A stretch of 12,903 bases of DNA. Origin: Robiginitomaculum sp036478975 (GTDB lineage Bacteria; Pseudomonadota; Alphaproteobacteria; Caulobacterales; Maricaulaceae). Positions 6,347 to 12,903 of the stretch are shown here, in pieces. The stretch lies in contig JAZGFA010000204.1 in NCBI GenBank assembly GCA_036478975.1, positions 1 through 12,903 of the forward strand. The letters run 5' to 3'. The notes below the pieces were generated by a model. The model saw only the letters and a program-made list of their open reading frames with translations, did not search any database and had not been told where the DNA came from. Both the position numbers and the translations under genes were made by a program. Every line of letters starts with the position of its first letter. The first letter of the stretch is position 1.

Positions 6347-9300
6347 TACGCCCGTTGTTTTTGAAAGCCCGCTAGCGGAGGCGAGTGCGCGCCAGCGCGC
6401 CGCAGCCGACCCAAGGCGCAGCGTCTTTGTGTCGGCCAATGCGGGCTCTGGCAAGACCCGCGTATTGGTCAGCCGGGTTTCGCGCTTACTCCTTAGCGGG
6501 GTGGCTCCGGCGAAAATTTTATGCCTGACCTTCACCAAGGCGGCGGCGGCGGAAATGCAGGCGCGCCTGTTTGAAGCTTTGGGGGAATGGTCGGTGATGG
6601 GGGATGAGGCTTTGCAAAAAGACCTCAGTAATCTTGACGGGGATAATCGTCTGCGTAGCCCCGAAGCGCTCGCCAGTGCGCGGCGACTTTTTGCCCAAGC
6701 CCTAGAGACCCCTGAAGGGCTAAAAATTTATACTATTCACGCGTTTTGCGAGCGGATATTGCGCCGCTTTCCGGTCGAGGCGGGCATTGCGCCGGGCTAT
6801 GACAGCGCCGATGACCGCGATAAAAAAGATATGCTTGCGGCCATAAAAATGAAATTGGCCCGCCGCGCCTTGGCCAGCCCGCAAGGGGAGTTGGCGGCGG
6901 CGATAAACATCCTAAGCGCCGAGAGCGATGACAGCGTGATTGACGGGCTTTATGACTGGGCGGCGGGGCAAAATTACGAAGTGATGGAATGGCAAGAAAC
7001 CGGCCTATCCCCGCTGGCTAATATTCTTGGCATTGAGGCGGGGCTAACGCCAGAGCAAGCCAAAATACAGGCGTGGGAGGGCGCGCCTAAAAATGACATT
7101 CGCGTGGCCGCCGAGGAATTGCGCTGGCATAAAAATGTAACCAATCAAGCGGCCGGCCAAGCGATACAAGATGCGCTGTGCGCGGGGGACGCCTTAAAGT
7201 CCTATGAGATTTACGCGCCGGTATTTTTTACCCAAAAAGACGTGCCGCGGAGCCGGGTGTCTAGCGCGCGTATTGCCGACGACCTTTTTGGTAGTAAAGA
7301 CAATTATGGCACGGAAGCCCTGCGCATGTTCGCCGCCCTAGAGCGGGTAAAGGCGGCGCAATTACTGCAAAAAACCGGCGCCATATTCACCCTATCCGGC
7401 GAAGTGGCGCGCCAGTACCGCAAGGCTAAACGCGCCCGCCGGCTGATGGATTTTAACGACCAGATACGCCTCACCCGCGCCTTGCTGACCAATAGCGCGG
7501 CGCGCGACTGGGTGCGCTATAAACTTGATAATGGGGTTGACCATGTTTTGGTTGACGAGGCCCAAGATAATAGCGCCGTGCAGTGGGATATTATTGACGC
7601 CATTAGCGAGGAGTTTTCCGCCGAACAAACAAGCGCGCGCACACGCTTTGCGGTCGGGGATGAAAAGCAATCTATCTATAGTTTCCAAGGGGCTAAGCCG
7701 GAGCTGTTTTTAGACCGTATCCAAGCCGAAACCCTCTTGCTAAGTGATACGCAATTTATTCCGCTCTCCATGTCCTTTCGCTCGGCCCCGCAAATCCTTA
7801 GATTTGTTGACGCGGTGTTTAATGATTGCGAGGCGGGGGAGCAGATGTTTTCCGCCGCGCCCGTCGGCGATTTGCCAAGCCATATCGCCCACCGCGCAGA
7901 CATTGGCAGGGCGGAGCTGTGGCCGCTTACCCTCGCGCCGCAAAAGGGGGAGGGGGAATCCGCTTGGAGTTTTGACCAGATTATTGCCCCCGCCACTGAC
8001 CCAATTACTAAGCTTGGGGGGGCGCCAGTAGACAGCCTAAGCCAAAGCAGTTCCCGCGAGCAGCTTGCGGTAAGCATTGCCCGAAAAATCAAACTTTGGC
8101 TTGATGAGGGCGAGAGCGTATTTGACCGAGAGCTTAACGGGCCGCGCCCCATGCGCGCCGGCGATATTATGATTTTAGTGCGCAAGCGCTCGGCGTTTTT
8201 TGACGCGGTGATTCGCAATTTAAAACTGGCCGGCGTGGCCGTAGCCGGGGCGGATAAATTAAAGCTTACGGAGAGTATTGGGGTGCAGGATTTAATTTCC
8301 CTAGGCCGCTTTATCGCTTTGCCGAGTGATGATTTATCCTTGGCGGAGGTTTTGAAAAGCCCAATATTTGGCCTTGATGATAAGGATTTGATTGCCTTAA
8401 CCGCGCCGCAAAACGGCAAAAAGCAAAACCTGTGGGAGCGGCTCAACACGGCGGAGGGGACGCAGTTTTATGAGGCGCGGGCGAGTTTGCGTAAAATCAC
8501 AAGCTTTGCGCCGGGGCTGGCTCCCTATGAATTATATGCGCGTATTCTCGCCACCCTCATGCCAAATCAAGCGGGCCAATCCGGCCAGTCGGGCGGGGCG
8601 GGCGGGGCGCCGCAATCGGTTTTGCGCCGGCTTTACGGGCGGTTAGGCCTTGAAGCCGCGGACCCTATTGAAGCGTTTTTATCGCGCGCCCTAACCTATC
8701 AGCGTAGCGGCGCGCCGTCCCTAGACGGTTTTTTAAGCGAGATGGCCGGCGATGGCTCAGAGCTAAAACGCGACGCGGGCGGGGCGGGCAATCAAGTGCG
8801 GGTCATGACCGTACACGGGGCAAAGGGGCTAGAATCGCCGGTGGTGATATTGCCCGACACGACGCAAATTCCGACCGACAGGGCGGGGGGCTTTAACATT
8901 GATAAATTGCCTAATGGGGACGGCTATGTTGCGCGGCAAAAAAAAGGCGACATTTCGCAATGCCTTAGCCACATACCCCAATGCGCTGAGGCGGCGCGCG
9001 GGCAGGAATATTTACGCCAGCTTTATGTGGCCCTAACGCGGGCGGAAAGCCGTCTGGTTATTTGCGGATTTCAAAGCGGCGGGGCTAATGCGGCGCTTAA
9101 AGAAGGCACTTGGTATCACTGGGCGTCGTGCGCCTTTGACGCGCTCGGCATGCCGGCGGCCGATGATTGTGATGACGGTTTGCGCGCCTTTGGCGAGCGC
9201 GCACTTGCGGCGCGAAGCAGCGCGCTTAAACCCGATAAGATTGTCGTGCCCGATTGGGCGCAATTTACCGCGCCGGCCGAGCCGCCAAATAAACGCCGAA

Positions 9301-9938
9301 TTACGCCGTCCCATTTGCTGGGCGCGGGCGGCCTGCCTGCGGCGCGCTCTCCGCTTGCGGGGCTTACCGGATTGGGGGGATTGGGCACAGCTAAAGGCTC
9401 GGACGCCATGCGCTTTGGGCGCGGGATTATGATCCATAAGCTTTTGGAAATTCTGCCAGACCTTGCCCCGCCGCGCCGCCGCCCTATTGCAAGCGATTAT
9501 CTTGACGCCCAGCCCCATATGAGCGCGGCGCTAAAAGGCGATATTATCGCCACCGTGTTCGGCGTGTTAGATGCGCCGCAATTTTCCAGCTTGTTTGGCG
9601 CCGGCTCGCGGGCGGAAGTATCCTTGGCGGGCACGGCGAGCGGCCTGCCCGAGGGCATTTATATCAATGCGCAAATTGACAGGCTTGCGGTAAGCGGTAA
9701 TGAGGTTTGGATAGTCGATTACAAATCCAACCGCCCGCCGCCGCAAACAGCAAGGCAGGTCAGCCCCGCCTATATCGCGCAAATGGCGGCCTACCGCGCC
9801 TTGGCTAGGGAAATTTACCCTAAACACGCCGTGCGCTGCGCCCTCTTGTGGACAGATGCGCCCTCATTAATGGAGCTGGGCGATGATGTGCTGGATAGTT
9901 TTGACTTACATACCGCTATCTTAGGGAAGCAGACTTGA
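6336..9938 (+). CDS. addA: Double-strand break repair helicase-nuclease AddA (alphaproteobacterial type)
   Basis: AddA is the UvrD-like motor and second nuclease of AddAB. With 1200 residues it has all the superfamily 1A helicase motifs in order. These are Walker A NAGSGKT (35-41), CLTFTKAAAAEM (63-74), YTIHAFCERIL (132-142), Walker B DEAQD (407-411), GDEKQSIYSFQGA (441-453), LSMSFRSAP (477-485), MTVHGAKGLE (824-833) and LYVALTRAESRL (896-907). The C-terminal RecB-type nuclease has H1034 (MIHKLLE), D1115 (AQIDRLA), and D1128 with K1130 (VDYKSN). Both activities should therefore be live. Two flexible linkers stand out: a Gly/Ser/Gln-rich run at 745-759 and a Gly/Leu-rich run at about 999-1020 just before the nuclease. 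The frame is open upstream to 6192, but that stretch overlaps addB heavily and does not resemble the family, so 6336 was chosen (6318 is possible). Confidence 0.96.
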   Translation: MVDNTPVVFESPLAEASARQRAAADPRRSVFVSANAGSGKTRVLVSRVSRLLLSGVAPAKILCLTFTKAAAAEMQARLFEALGEWSVMGDEALQKDLSNLDGDNRLRSPEALASARRLFAQALETPEGLKIYTIHAFCERILRRFPVEAGIAPGYDSADDRDKKDMLAAIKMKLARRALASPQGELAAAINILSAESDDSVIDGLYDWAAGQNYEVMEWQETGLSPLANILGIEAGLTPEQAKIQAWEGAPKNDIRVAAEELRWHKNVTNQAAGQAIQDALCAGDALKSYEIYAPVFFTQKDVPRSRVSSARIADDLFGSKDNYGTEALRMFAALERVKAAQLLQKTGAIFTLSGEVARQYRKAKRARRLMDFNDQIRLTRALLTNSAARDWVRYKLDNGVDHVLVDEAQDNSAVQWDIIDAISEEFSAEQTSARTRFAVGDEKQSIYSFQGAKPELFLDRIQAETLLLSDTQFIPLSMSFRSAPQILRFVDAVFNDCEAGEQMFSAAPVGDLPSHIAHRADIGRAELWPLTLAPQKGEGESAWSFDQIIAPATDPITKLGGAPVDSLSQSSSREQLAVSIARKIKLWLDEGESVFDRELNGPRPMRAGDIMILVRKRSAFFDAVIRNLKLAGVAVAGADKLKLTESIGVQDLISLGRFIALPSDDLSLAEVLKSPIFGLDDKDLIALTAPQNGKKQNLWERLNTAEGTQFYEARASLRKITSFAPGLAPYELYARILATLMPNQAGQSGQSGGAGGAPQSVLRRLYGRLGLEAADPIEAFLSRALTYQRSGAPSLDGFLSEMAGDGSELKRDAGGAGNQVRVMTVHGAKGLESPVVILPDTTQIPTDRAGGFNIDKLPNGDGYVARQKKGDISQCLSHIPQCAEAARGQEYLRQLYVALTRAESRLVICGFQSGGANAALKEGTWYHWASCAFDALGMPAADDCDDGLRAFGERALAARSSALKPDKIVVPDWAQFTAPAEPPNKRRITPSHLLGAGGLPAARSPLAGLTGLGGLGTAKGSDAMRFGRGIMIHKLLEILPDLAPPRRRPIASDYLDAQPHMSAALKGDIIATVFGVLDAPQFSSLFGAGSRAEVSLAGTASGLPEGIYINAQIDRLAVSGNEVWIVDYKSNRPPPQTARQVSPAYIAQMAAYRALAREIYPKHAVRCALLWTDAPSLMELGDDVLDSFDLHTAILGKQT
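8591..8607 (+). other. G-quadruplex motif inside addA
   Basis: Four G tracts of 3, 4, 3 and 4 bases are separated by single C bases (GGGCGGGGCGGGCGGGG). This meets the classical four-tract G-quadruplex pattern with the shortest possible loops. It lies on the coding strand, so it would also be present in the mRNA. The codons make the SGGAGGAP part of a flexible linker. Formation in the cell is not shown. Confidence 0.5.
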
Positions 9939-9956
9939 CGCGCCGCAGGACTCTTC

Positions 9957-9985
9957 TTAACTAAAGTGAGAGATTAAATTATAAA
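9957..9985 (+). promoter_or_regulatory. Candidate trxA promoter
   Basis: TTAACT (9957-9962), a 17-base spacer, and TATAAA (9980-9985) fit a sigma-70-type promoter, with 4/6 and 5/6 matches. A start near 9992 would leave a short leader with the trxA ribosome-binding site just inside. A second -35-like hexamer, TTGACG, lies at 9935-9940 over the addA stop codon, but its -10 is weak. Read-through from addA remains possible. Confidence 0.4.
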
Positions 9986-9994
9986 GCCCAAAAC

Positions 9995-9999
9995 AGGAG
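9995..9999 (+). promoter_or_regulatory. Ribosome-binding site of trxA
   Basis: AGGAG lies six bases before the ATG at 10006. It is the strongest site on the plus strand of the window, which fits a highly translated small protein. Confidence 0.6.
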
Positions 10000-10005
10000 C
10001 GCCAT

Positions 10006-10326
10006 ATGCCCACGATTACAGTTACAGATGAGAGCTTTCAAGCGGACGTTATCGACTCCGATAAACCTGTATTGCTCGATTATTGGGCGACCTATTGCGC
10101 GCCGTGTAAGCAAATGGCTCCGGCGCTTGAAGAGCTGTCCGATGAGTTTGAAGGGGCGGTAGTCATTGGCAAGATGAACATTGAAGACTGCCTTGACGTG
10201 CCGAGCAAGTTTCATATTCGCGGCGTGCCAACCCTGATGATTTTTAAAGGCGGCGAAGTTGTCGCCACCCGCGTTGGCCCGATGAACAAGGCTAAAATGT
10301 CAGAATGGATTACGGAAAACACCTAA
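10006..10326 (+). CDS. trxA: Thioredoxin-fold protein with CAPC active site
   Basis: A 106-residue single-domain thioredoxin, normal in length and without a signal peptide, so cytoplasmic. It has the buried Asp (D25), W27, the redox pair C31 and C34, K35, and the cis-proline in GVPT (P75), then the usual KGGEVVATRVG strand-turn-strand (81-91). Two positions differ from the canonical WCGPC: the tryptophan before the first cysteine is Y30, and the dipeptide is Ala-Pro, giving YCAPCK. An extra cysteine (C62) follows the NIED segment, where housekeeping thioredoxins have ENP. These changes would be expected to alter redox potential or partner choice. The location behind addA matches that of the usual alphaproteobacterial trxA, so I use that symbol, but it may not be the main cellular thioredoxin. 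It ends in a strong terminator. Confidence 0.88.
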   Translation: MPTITVTDESFQADVIDSDKPVLLDYWATYCAPCKQMAPALEELSDEFEGAVVIGKMNIEDCLDVPSKFHIRGVPTLMIFKGGEVVATRVGPMNKAKMSEWITENT

Positions 10327-10346
10327 GGCACTTCCTATCACTAATA

Positions 10347-10376
10347 AAAAACCCCGCTAAATTTAGCGGGGTTTTT
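10347..10376. terminator. Bidirectional intrinsic terminator between trxA and DUF885 gene
   Basis: A perfect 30-bp palindrome: AAAAACCCCGCTAAA followed by its exact reverse complement. The RNA hairpin has a GC-rich CCCCGC stem base and ends in TTTTTGTTT on the plus strand. On the minus strand the same palindrome again gives five U. It lies 20 bp after the trxA stop and 18 bp after the convergent DUF885 stop, so it can end both transcripts. Confidence 0.93.
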
Positions 10377-10394
10377 GTTTGAATAGGGTTGAGG

Positions 10395-12212
10395 TTATTG
10401 GCGCTGGCTAGCAATCCACGCATCAACAACATCATCTAATATGCCCAGCGGCATAGCGCCGTCTTTTAAGATGACCTCGTTAAAGTCTTTTAGATTAAAG
10501 TCCTCGCCAAGGGCGGTTTCGGCCCGTGCGCGCATGGCTAAAATAGCAAGTTGCCCTGTCTTATAGGCGGTGGCTTGCCCCGGCCACACAACATAGCGCT
10601 CAATCTCGCGGGTGACTTCAGCCTCGGTCATGCCGGTTTGGGCGGTCATATAGGTGATGGCCTGCTCGCGGGTCCAGCGCTTATGGTGCATGCCCGTATC
10701 GACCACAAGGCGCACGGCGCGAAACATCTCCGCTTGCAAGCGGCCAAGGTCGCCGAGCGGGTCGGTTTCATATAGGCCTAAATCATTGGCGGCGAGGCGC
10801 TCTGAATACAGGGCCCAGCCTTCGGTATAGGCGGTGAAGGGCGACATTTTACGCAGGAGCGGAACCCCTTCAATCATCATAGAGCGCGAGAGCTGAAAAT
10901 GATGGCCCGGCGCAGCTTCATGATAAAGCAGGGTGGGCAGGGTCCATTTTGGATTATCCGCCGTGTTTTTTTGATTGATGTAAAACCGCCCCGGACGCGA
11001 GCCGTCCATGGCCGGGCTGCTGTAATAACCGCCCGGTGCGCTGTCTTGTGAAAATTCAGGAATGCGCAGAATTTCAAGTTTTTGCGGTGGCAATACGGCA
11101 AAGATTTCTCCGGCGCGCTCCATCACATCATCATTGATTTCCATAAGATAGTCGATCATGTCCGCGCGGCCTTCATCCGTGTTAGGGAAGATTTGATCCG
11201 GATCGGTCATCAAGGTTTGCACGCGCTGCGCTACCGTGCCTTCGCTCATGTTTTGCCCGTCTAAAATCGCGTCCATCTCAAGATTAATGCGCGCGACTTC
11301 CGACAGGCCAATGGCGTGGATTTCATCGGCGGTTAAATCCGTCGTGGTGTTATTATGCAGGGCGGCCTTGTAAATAGCCGCGCCGTTTGGAATACGCCAA
11401 ATGCCCGCATCATGGTTGGCGGTTTTTAAAAGCGCCTCATGGGTAGCAATCATCGCCTGATAGCCGGGAATGACATGCAGGGCGACGGCGGCTTCAATGT
11501 CGTCAAGATAATGGGTGCGCGCCTCATCGCTTATGCCGTCAAGTTTTGCCAGCTTGTCGACCATGGTGGTGACGAGCGGGTTTTGCGGCGCGCCGCCTTC
11601 GATAAAACTGCGCATGCCGGTAATGGCCCCTTCAAGCACAAAATCCGGGGCGACAACCCCGTGGTCGCGGTAATCTTCGACTGTGGTTTTCACTTCGCCC
11701 AGCACGCGGCCAAATTCAACAAGGCGACTAATATAGCGCTGCACGCTTTTCTCGTTTTTGATAACATGGCTATCGGTTAAAAAGGACGGCATGCTGACCG
11801 TAACGCCGGAGAGCTGATCAATCGGATAGCCGCTATATTCAAATTCAGATTGGGCGAGCATGTCGTCAAAAAACCATGCGGTGATTTTCCAACTGAGCAG
11901 GTCTTGACCTTCCAGCCCCTCTGGGCCGTATTTATCAAGACCGGCGCGGGCGGCTTTAAGCTTTGCGAGGGTCTTATCCTCTTGCGCCTTGGTGTAATCG
12001 GCGAGCTTGCCGCTGTGAAAATCAAGCGGGGTGTTGTCGACGGCGCCAATCGCCGTCAGCAGCTCCGGCGAGTCTAGCGCCATTTGGATGGACGCTTTAT
12101 TGATATAATTAGTCACCCCAACCGGACGGCCCCAAAACCAAATATAAAGGCCAATGAGTGACGCTATTAAAATTAAAAATAGCCAGGCAATTATCTTTTT
12201 AAACTTCTTCAT
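10395..12212 (-). CDS. DUF885 family zinc-metallopeptidase-like protein, membrane-anchored
   Basis: A 605-residue protein with a basic start (MKKFKK) and one hydrophobic segment at about 7-27. No lipobox or clear signal-peptidase site follows, so it is probably an N-terminal anchor with the bulk in the periplasm. The C-terminal half carries the DUF885 hallmarks: YHEAAPGHHFQ (430-440), whose HExxxGHH would bind zinc with E432 as the base; TEGWALYSE (463-471), supplying a likely third ligand; and RYVVWPGQATAYKTG (539-553). This arrangement resembles gluzincin peptidases, and peptide hydrolysis is the best guess, but family substrates are largely undefined. The start is supported by AAGGG seven bases upstream. 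It converges on trxA with a shared terminator and shows no operon partner in the window. Confidence 0.88.
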   Translation of the reverse strand: MKKFKKIIAWLFLILIASLIGLYIWFWGRPVGVTNYINKASIQMALDSPELLTAIGAVDNTPLDFHSGKLADYTKAQEDKTLAKLKAARAGLDKYGPEGLEGQDLLSWKITAWFFDDMLAQSEFEYSGYPIDQLSGVTVSMPSFLTDSHVIKNEKSVQRYISRLVEFGRVLGEVKTTVEDYRDHGVVAPDFVLEGAITGMRSFIEGGAPQNPLVTTMVDKLAKLDGISDEARTHYLDDIEAAVALHVIPGYQAMIATHEALLKTANHDAGIWRIPNGAAIYKAALHNNTTTDLTADEIHAIGLSEVARINLEMDAILDGQNMSEGTVAQRVQTLMTDPDQIFPNTDEGRADMIDYLMEINDDVMERAGEIFAVLPPQKLEILRIPEFSQDSAPGGYYSSPAMDGSRPGRFYINQKNTADNPKWTLPTLLYHEAAPGHHFQLSRSMMIEGVPLLRKMSPFTAYTEGWALYSERLAANDLGLYETDPLGDLGRLQAEMFRAVRLVVDTGMHHKRWTREQAITYMTAQTGMTEAEVTREIERYVVWPGQATAYKTGQLAILAMRARAETALGEDFNLKDFNEVILKDGAMPLGILDDVVDAWIASQRQ

Positions 12213-12312
12213 GAAAGCGTCCCTTGATGTATTCCGCGGCTTATAGCGCTAATGTTTCCAAATGCGGAGTCAAATAATTATCGGGGTGATTTATGCCCTA
12301 GACATTAGCCCG

Positions 12313-12903
12313 CTAGCACTTGGTAACATTAACGCCGTAGATTTTATCAAGCTTTGCATGGACCGCCGACGGCATGGCCATGCCCGCTTTAAATTTTAAA
12401 TCGCGCAATGTGCGCGCGGCGGGGGAGGCGCGGTGAAATAATTTGGCGTTGTCGCTAGAGAGCTTTTGCATTAATTCTGCGCGCGGCTTGCGGGCGGCGG
12501 CGTAGGCGCGCAGGGCGGCGGGGATGCTGGCCGGATAATTCATAATGCGATCGGTCAGCGCCCAGCTATCTTCAACCGCCATAGCCGCCCCTTGGGCCAT
12601 GAAAGGCAGCATGGGGTGGCAGGCATCGCCGAGCAAGCACACACGTCCATCGCTCCATCGCTCTAGGGGCGGGCGGTCAAATAGCCCCCATAGGAAACAG
12701 CTTTCCGCCGCCTCCATAATTGCGGTGACAGGGCCATCCCAATCGTCAAAGGCCTTGCGCATGGTCGCAAGATTGCCCTTATGGGACCAGCCCTCCTGCG
12801 CCCAGGCTTCACGCTCTTCAATGGCGACAAAATTGATAAGCTCGCCGCCGCGTATGGCGTAGCTAATGAAATGTTTATGGGGCCCAAGCCAAGCGGTCAC
12901 GTC
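12313..12903 (-). CDS. FAD-dependent monooxygenase, salicylate-hydroxylase-like (partial, C-terminal 196 residues)
   Basis: The frame runs open to the right window edge, so only the C-terminal part is visible. It is a class A flavoprotein monooxygenase of the salicylate/3-hydroxybenzoate hydroxylase type. RVCLLGDACHPMLPFMAQGA (visible residues 87-106) is the second FAD-binding (GD) motif, and AMAVEDSWAL follows directly. WLGPHKHFISYAIRGGE (5-21) matches the substrate-domain strand just before it. Such enzymes use NAD(P)H and O2 to hydroxylate an aromatic or similar ring, so a catabolic or ubiquinone-like role is possible. The substrate cannot be told from this part, and the Rossmann GxGxxG motif lies off the window. 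The GTG at 12900 is an internal valine, not a start. It lies 100 bp upstream of the DUF885 gene on the same strand. Confidence 0.88.
   Translation of the reverse strand, partial: DVTAWLGPHKHFISYAIRGGELINFVAIEEREAWAQEGWSHKGNLATMRKAFDDWDGPVTAIMEAAESCFLWGLFDRPPLERWSDGRVCLLGDACHPMLPFMAQGAAMAVEDSWALTDRIMNYPASIPAALRAYAAARKPRAELMQKLSSDNAKLFHRASPAARTLRDLKFKAGMAMPSAVHAKLDKIYGVNVTKC

Noticed and set aside
7676..8449. Long minus-strand open frame of 257 residues inside addA
   Set aside because: It is antisense to a well-supported helicase gene. Its translation is Ser-rich with no recognisable motif, as expected for a shadow of GC-biased codons.
8776..8789. A second G-rich stretch in addA
   Set aside because: It has only three G tracts of three or more, so it does not meet the four-tract quadruplex pattern.
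12240..12273. TTGACT (minus strand, 12268-12273) and TATAAG (12240-12245) as a promoter for the DUF885 gene
   Set aside because: The spacing is 22 bases, outside the usual 16-18 range. The gap probably holds a promoter, but not this pair.
12248..12309. Inverted repeat GCTAATGT / ACATTAGC, 8 bp arms 46 bp apart
   Set aside because: The arms are short and widely spaced in a small AT-rich gap. Chance is likely and no use is evident.

Overview
The window looks like an ordinary stretch of chromosome from a free-living alphaproteobacterium. The strongest reason is the gene order tsaE - amgK - murU - addB - addA - trxA, with AddA and AddB of the form I associate with Alphaproteobacteria. A large exported DUF885 metallopeptidase would suit a Caulobacterales/Maricaulales-like relative, but I cannot fix the order or genus. 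I saw no insertion sequence, CRISPR array, tRNA, rRNA, phage gene or other sign of an island.

Layout. (1) 1-910, minus strand: the start of a secreted protein with two EF-hands, cut by the left window edge. It lies 207 bp downstream of an adrenodoxin-type [2Fe-2S] ferredoxin on the same strand. (2) 911-1002: a short divergent intergenic region with a 7+7 bp dyad that could be an operator. (3) 1003-9938, plus strand: five genes whose four junctions all overlap (11, 4, 8 and 11 nt). They are tsaE (t6A tRNA modification), amgK and murU (MurNAc salvage to UDP-MurNAc), and addB and addA (double-strand-break resection helicase-nuclease). (4) 10006-10326, plus strand: a small thioredoxin with an unusual YCAPC active site, with its own candidate promoter. 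(5) 10347-10376: a perfect 30-bp palindrome that serves as terminator between the converging trxA and DUF885 genes. (6) 10395-12212, minus strand: a membrane-anchored DUF885 zinc-peptidase-like protein. (7) 12313 to the right edge, minus strand: the C-terminal part of a salicylate-hydroxylase-like FAD monooxygenase.

How the genes work together. AmgK and MurU carry out two consecutive steps that return MurNAc to the peptidoglycan precursor pool. AddA and AddB form one heterodimer that resects DNA ends for RecA. The tight overlaps suggest all five genes are translated from one message, although t6A synthesis, wall recycling and DNA repair have no obvious direct link.

I found no convincing new multi-gene system. 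The best items for a second look are the CAPC thioredoxin, a four-tract G-quadruplex motif inside addA, the dyad upstream of tsaE, the separate but overlapping tsaE/amgK pair, and the AddB without iron-sulfur cysteines. Gene starts were chosen by ribosome-binding-site position and family length, and several differ from the longest open frame.
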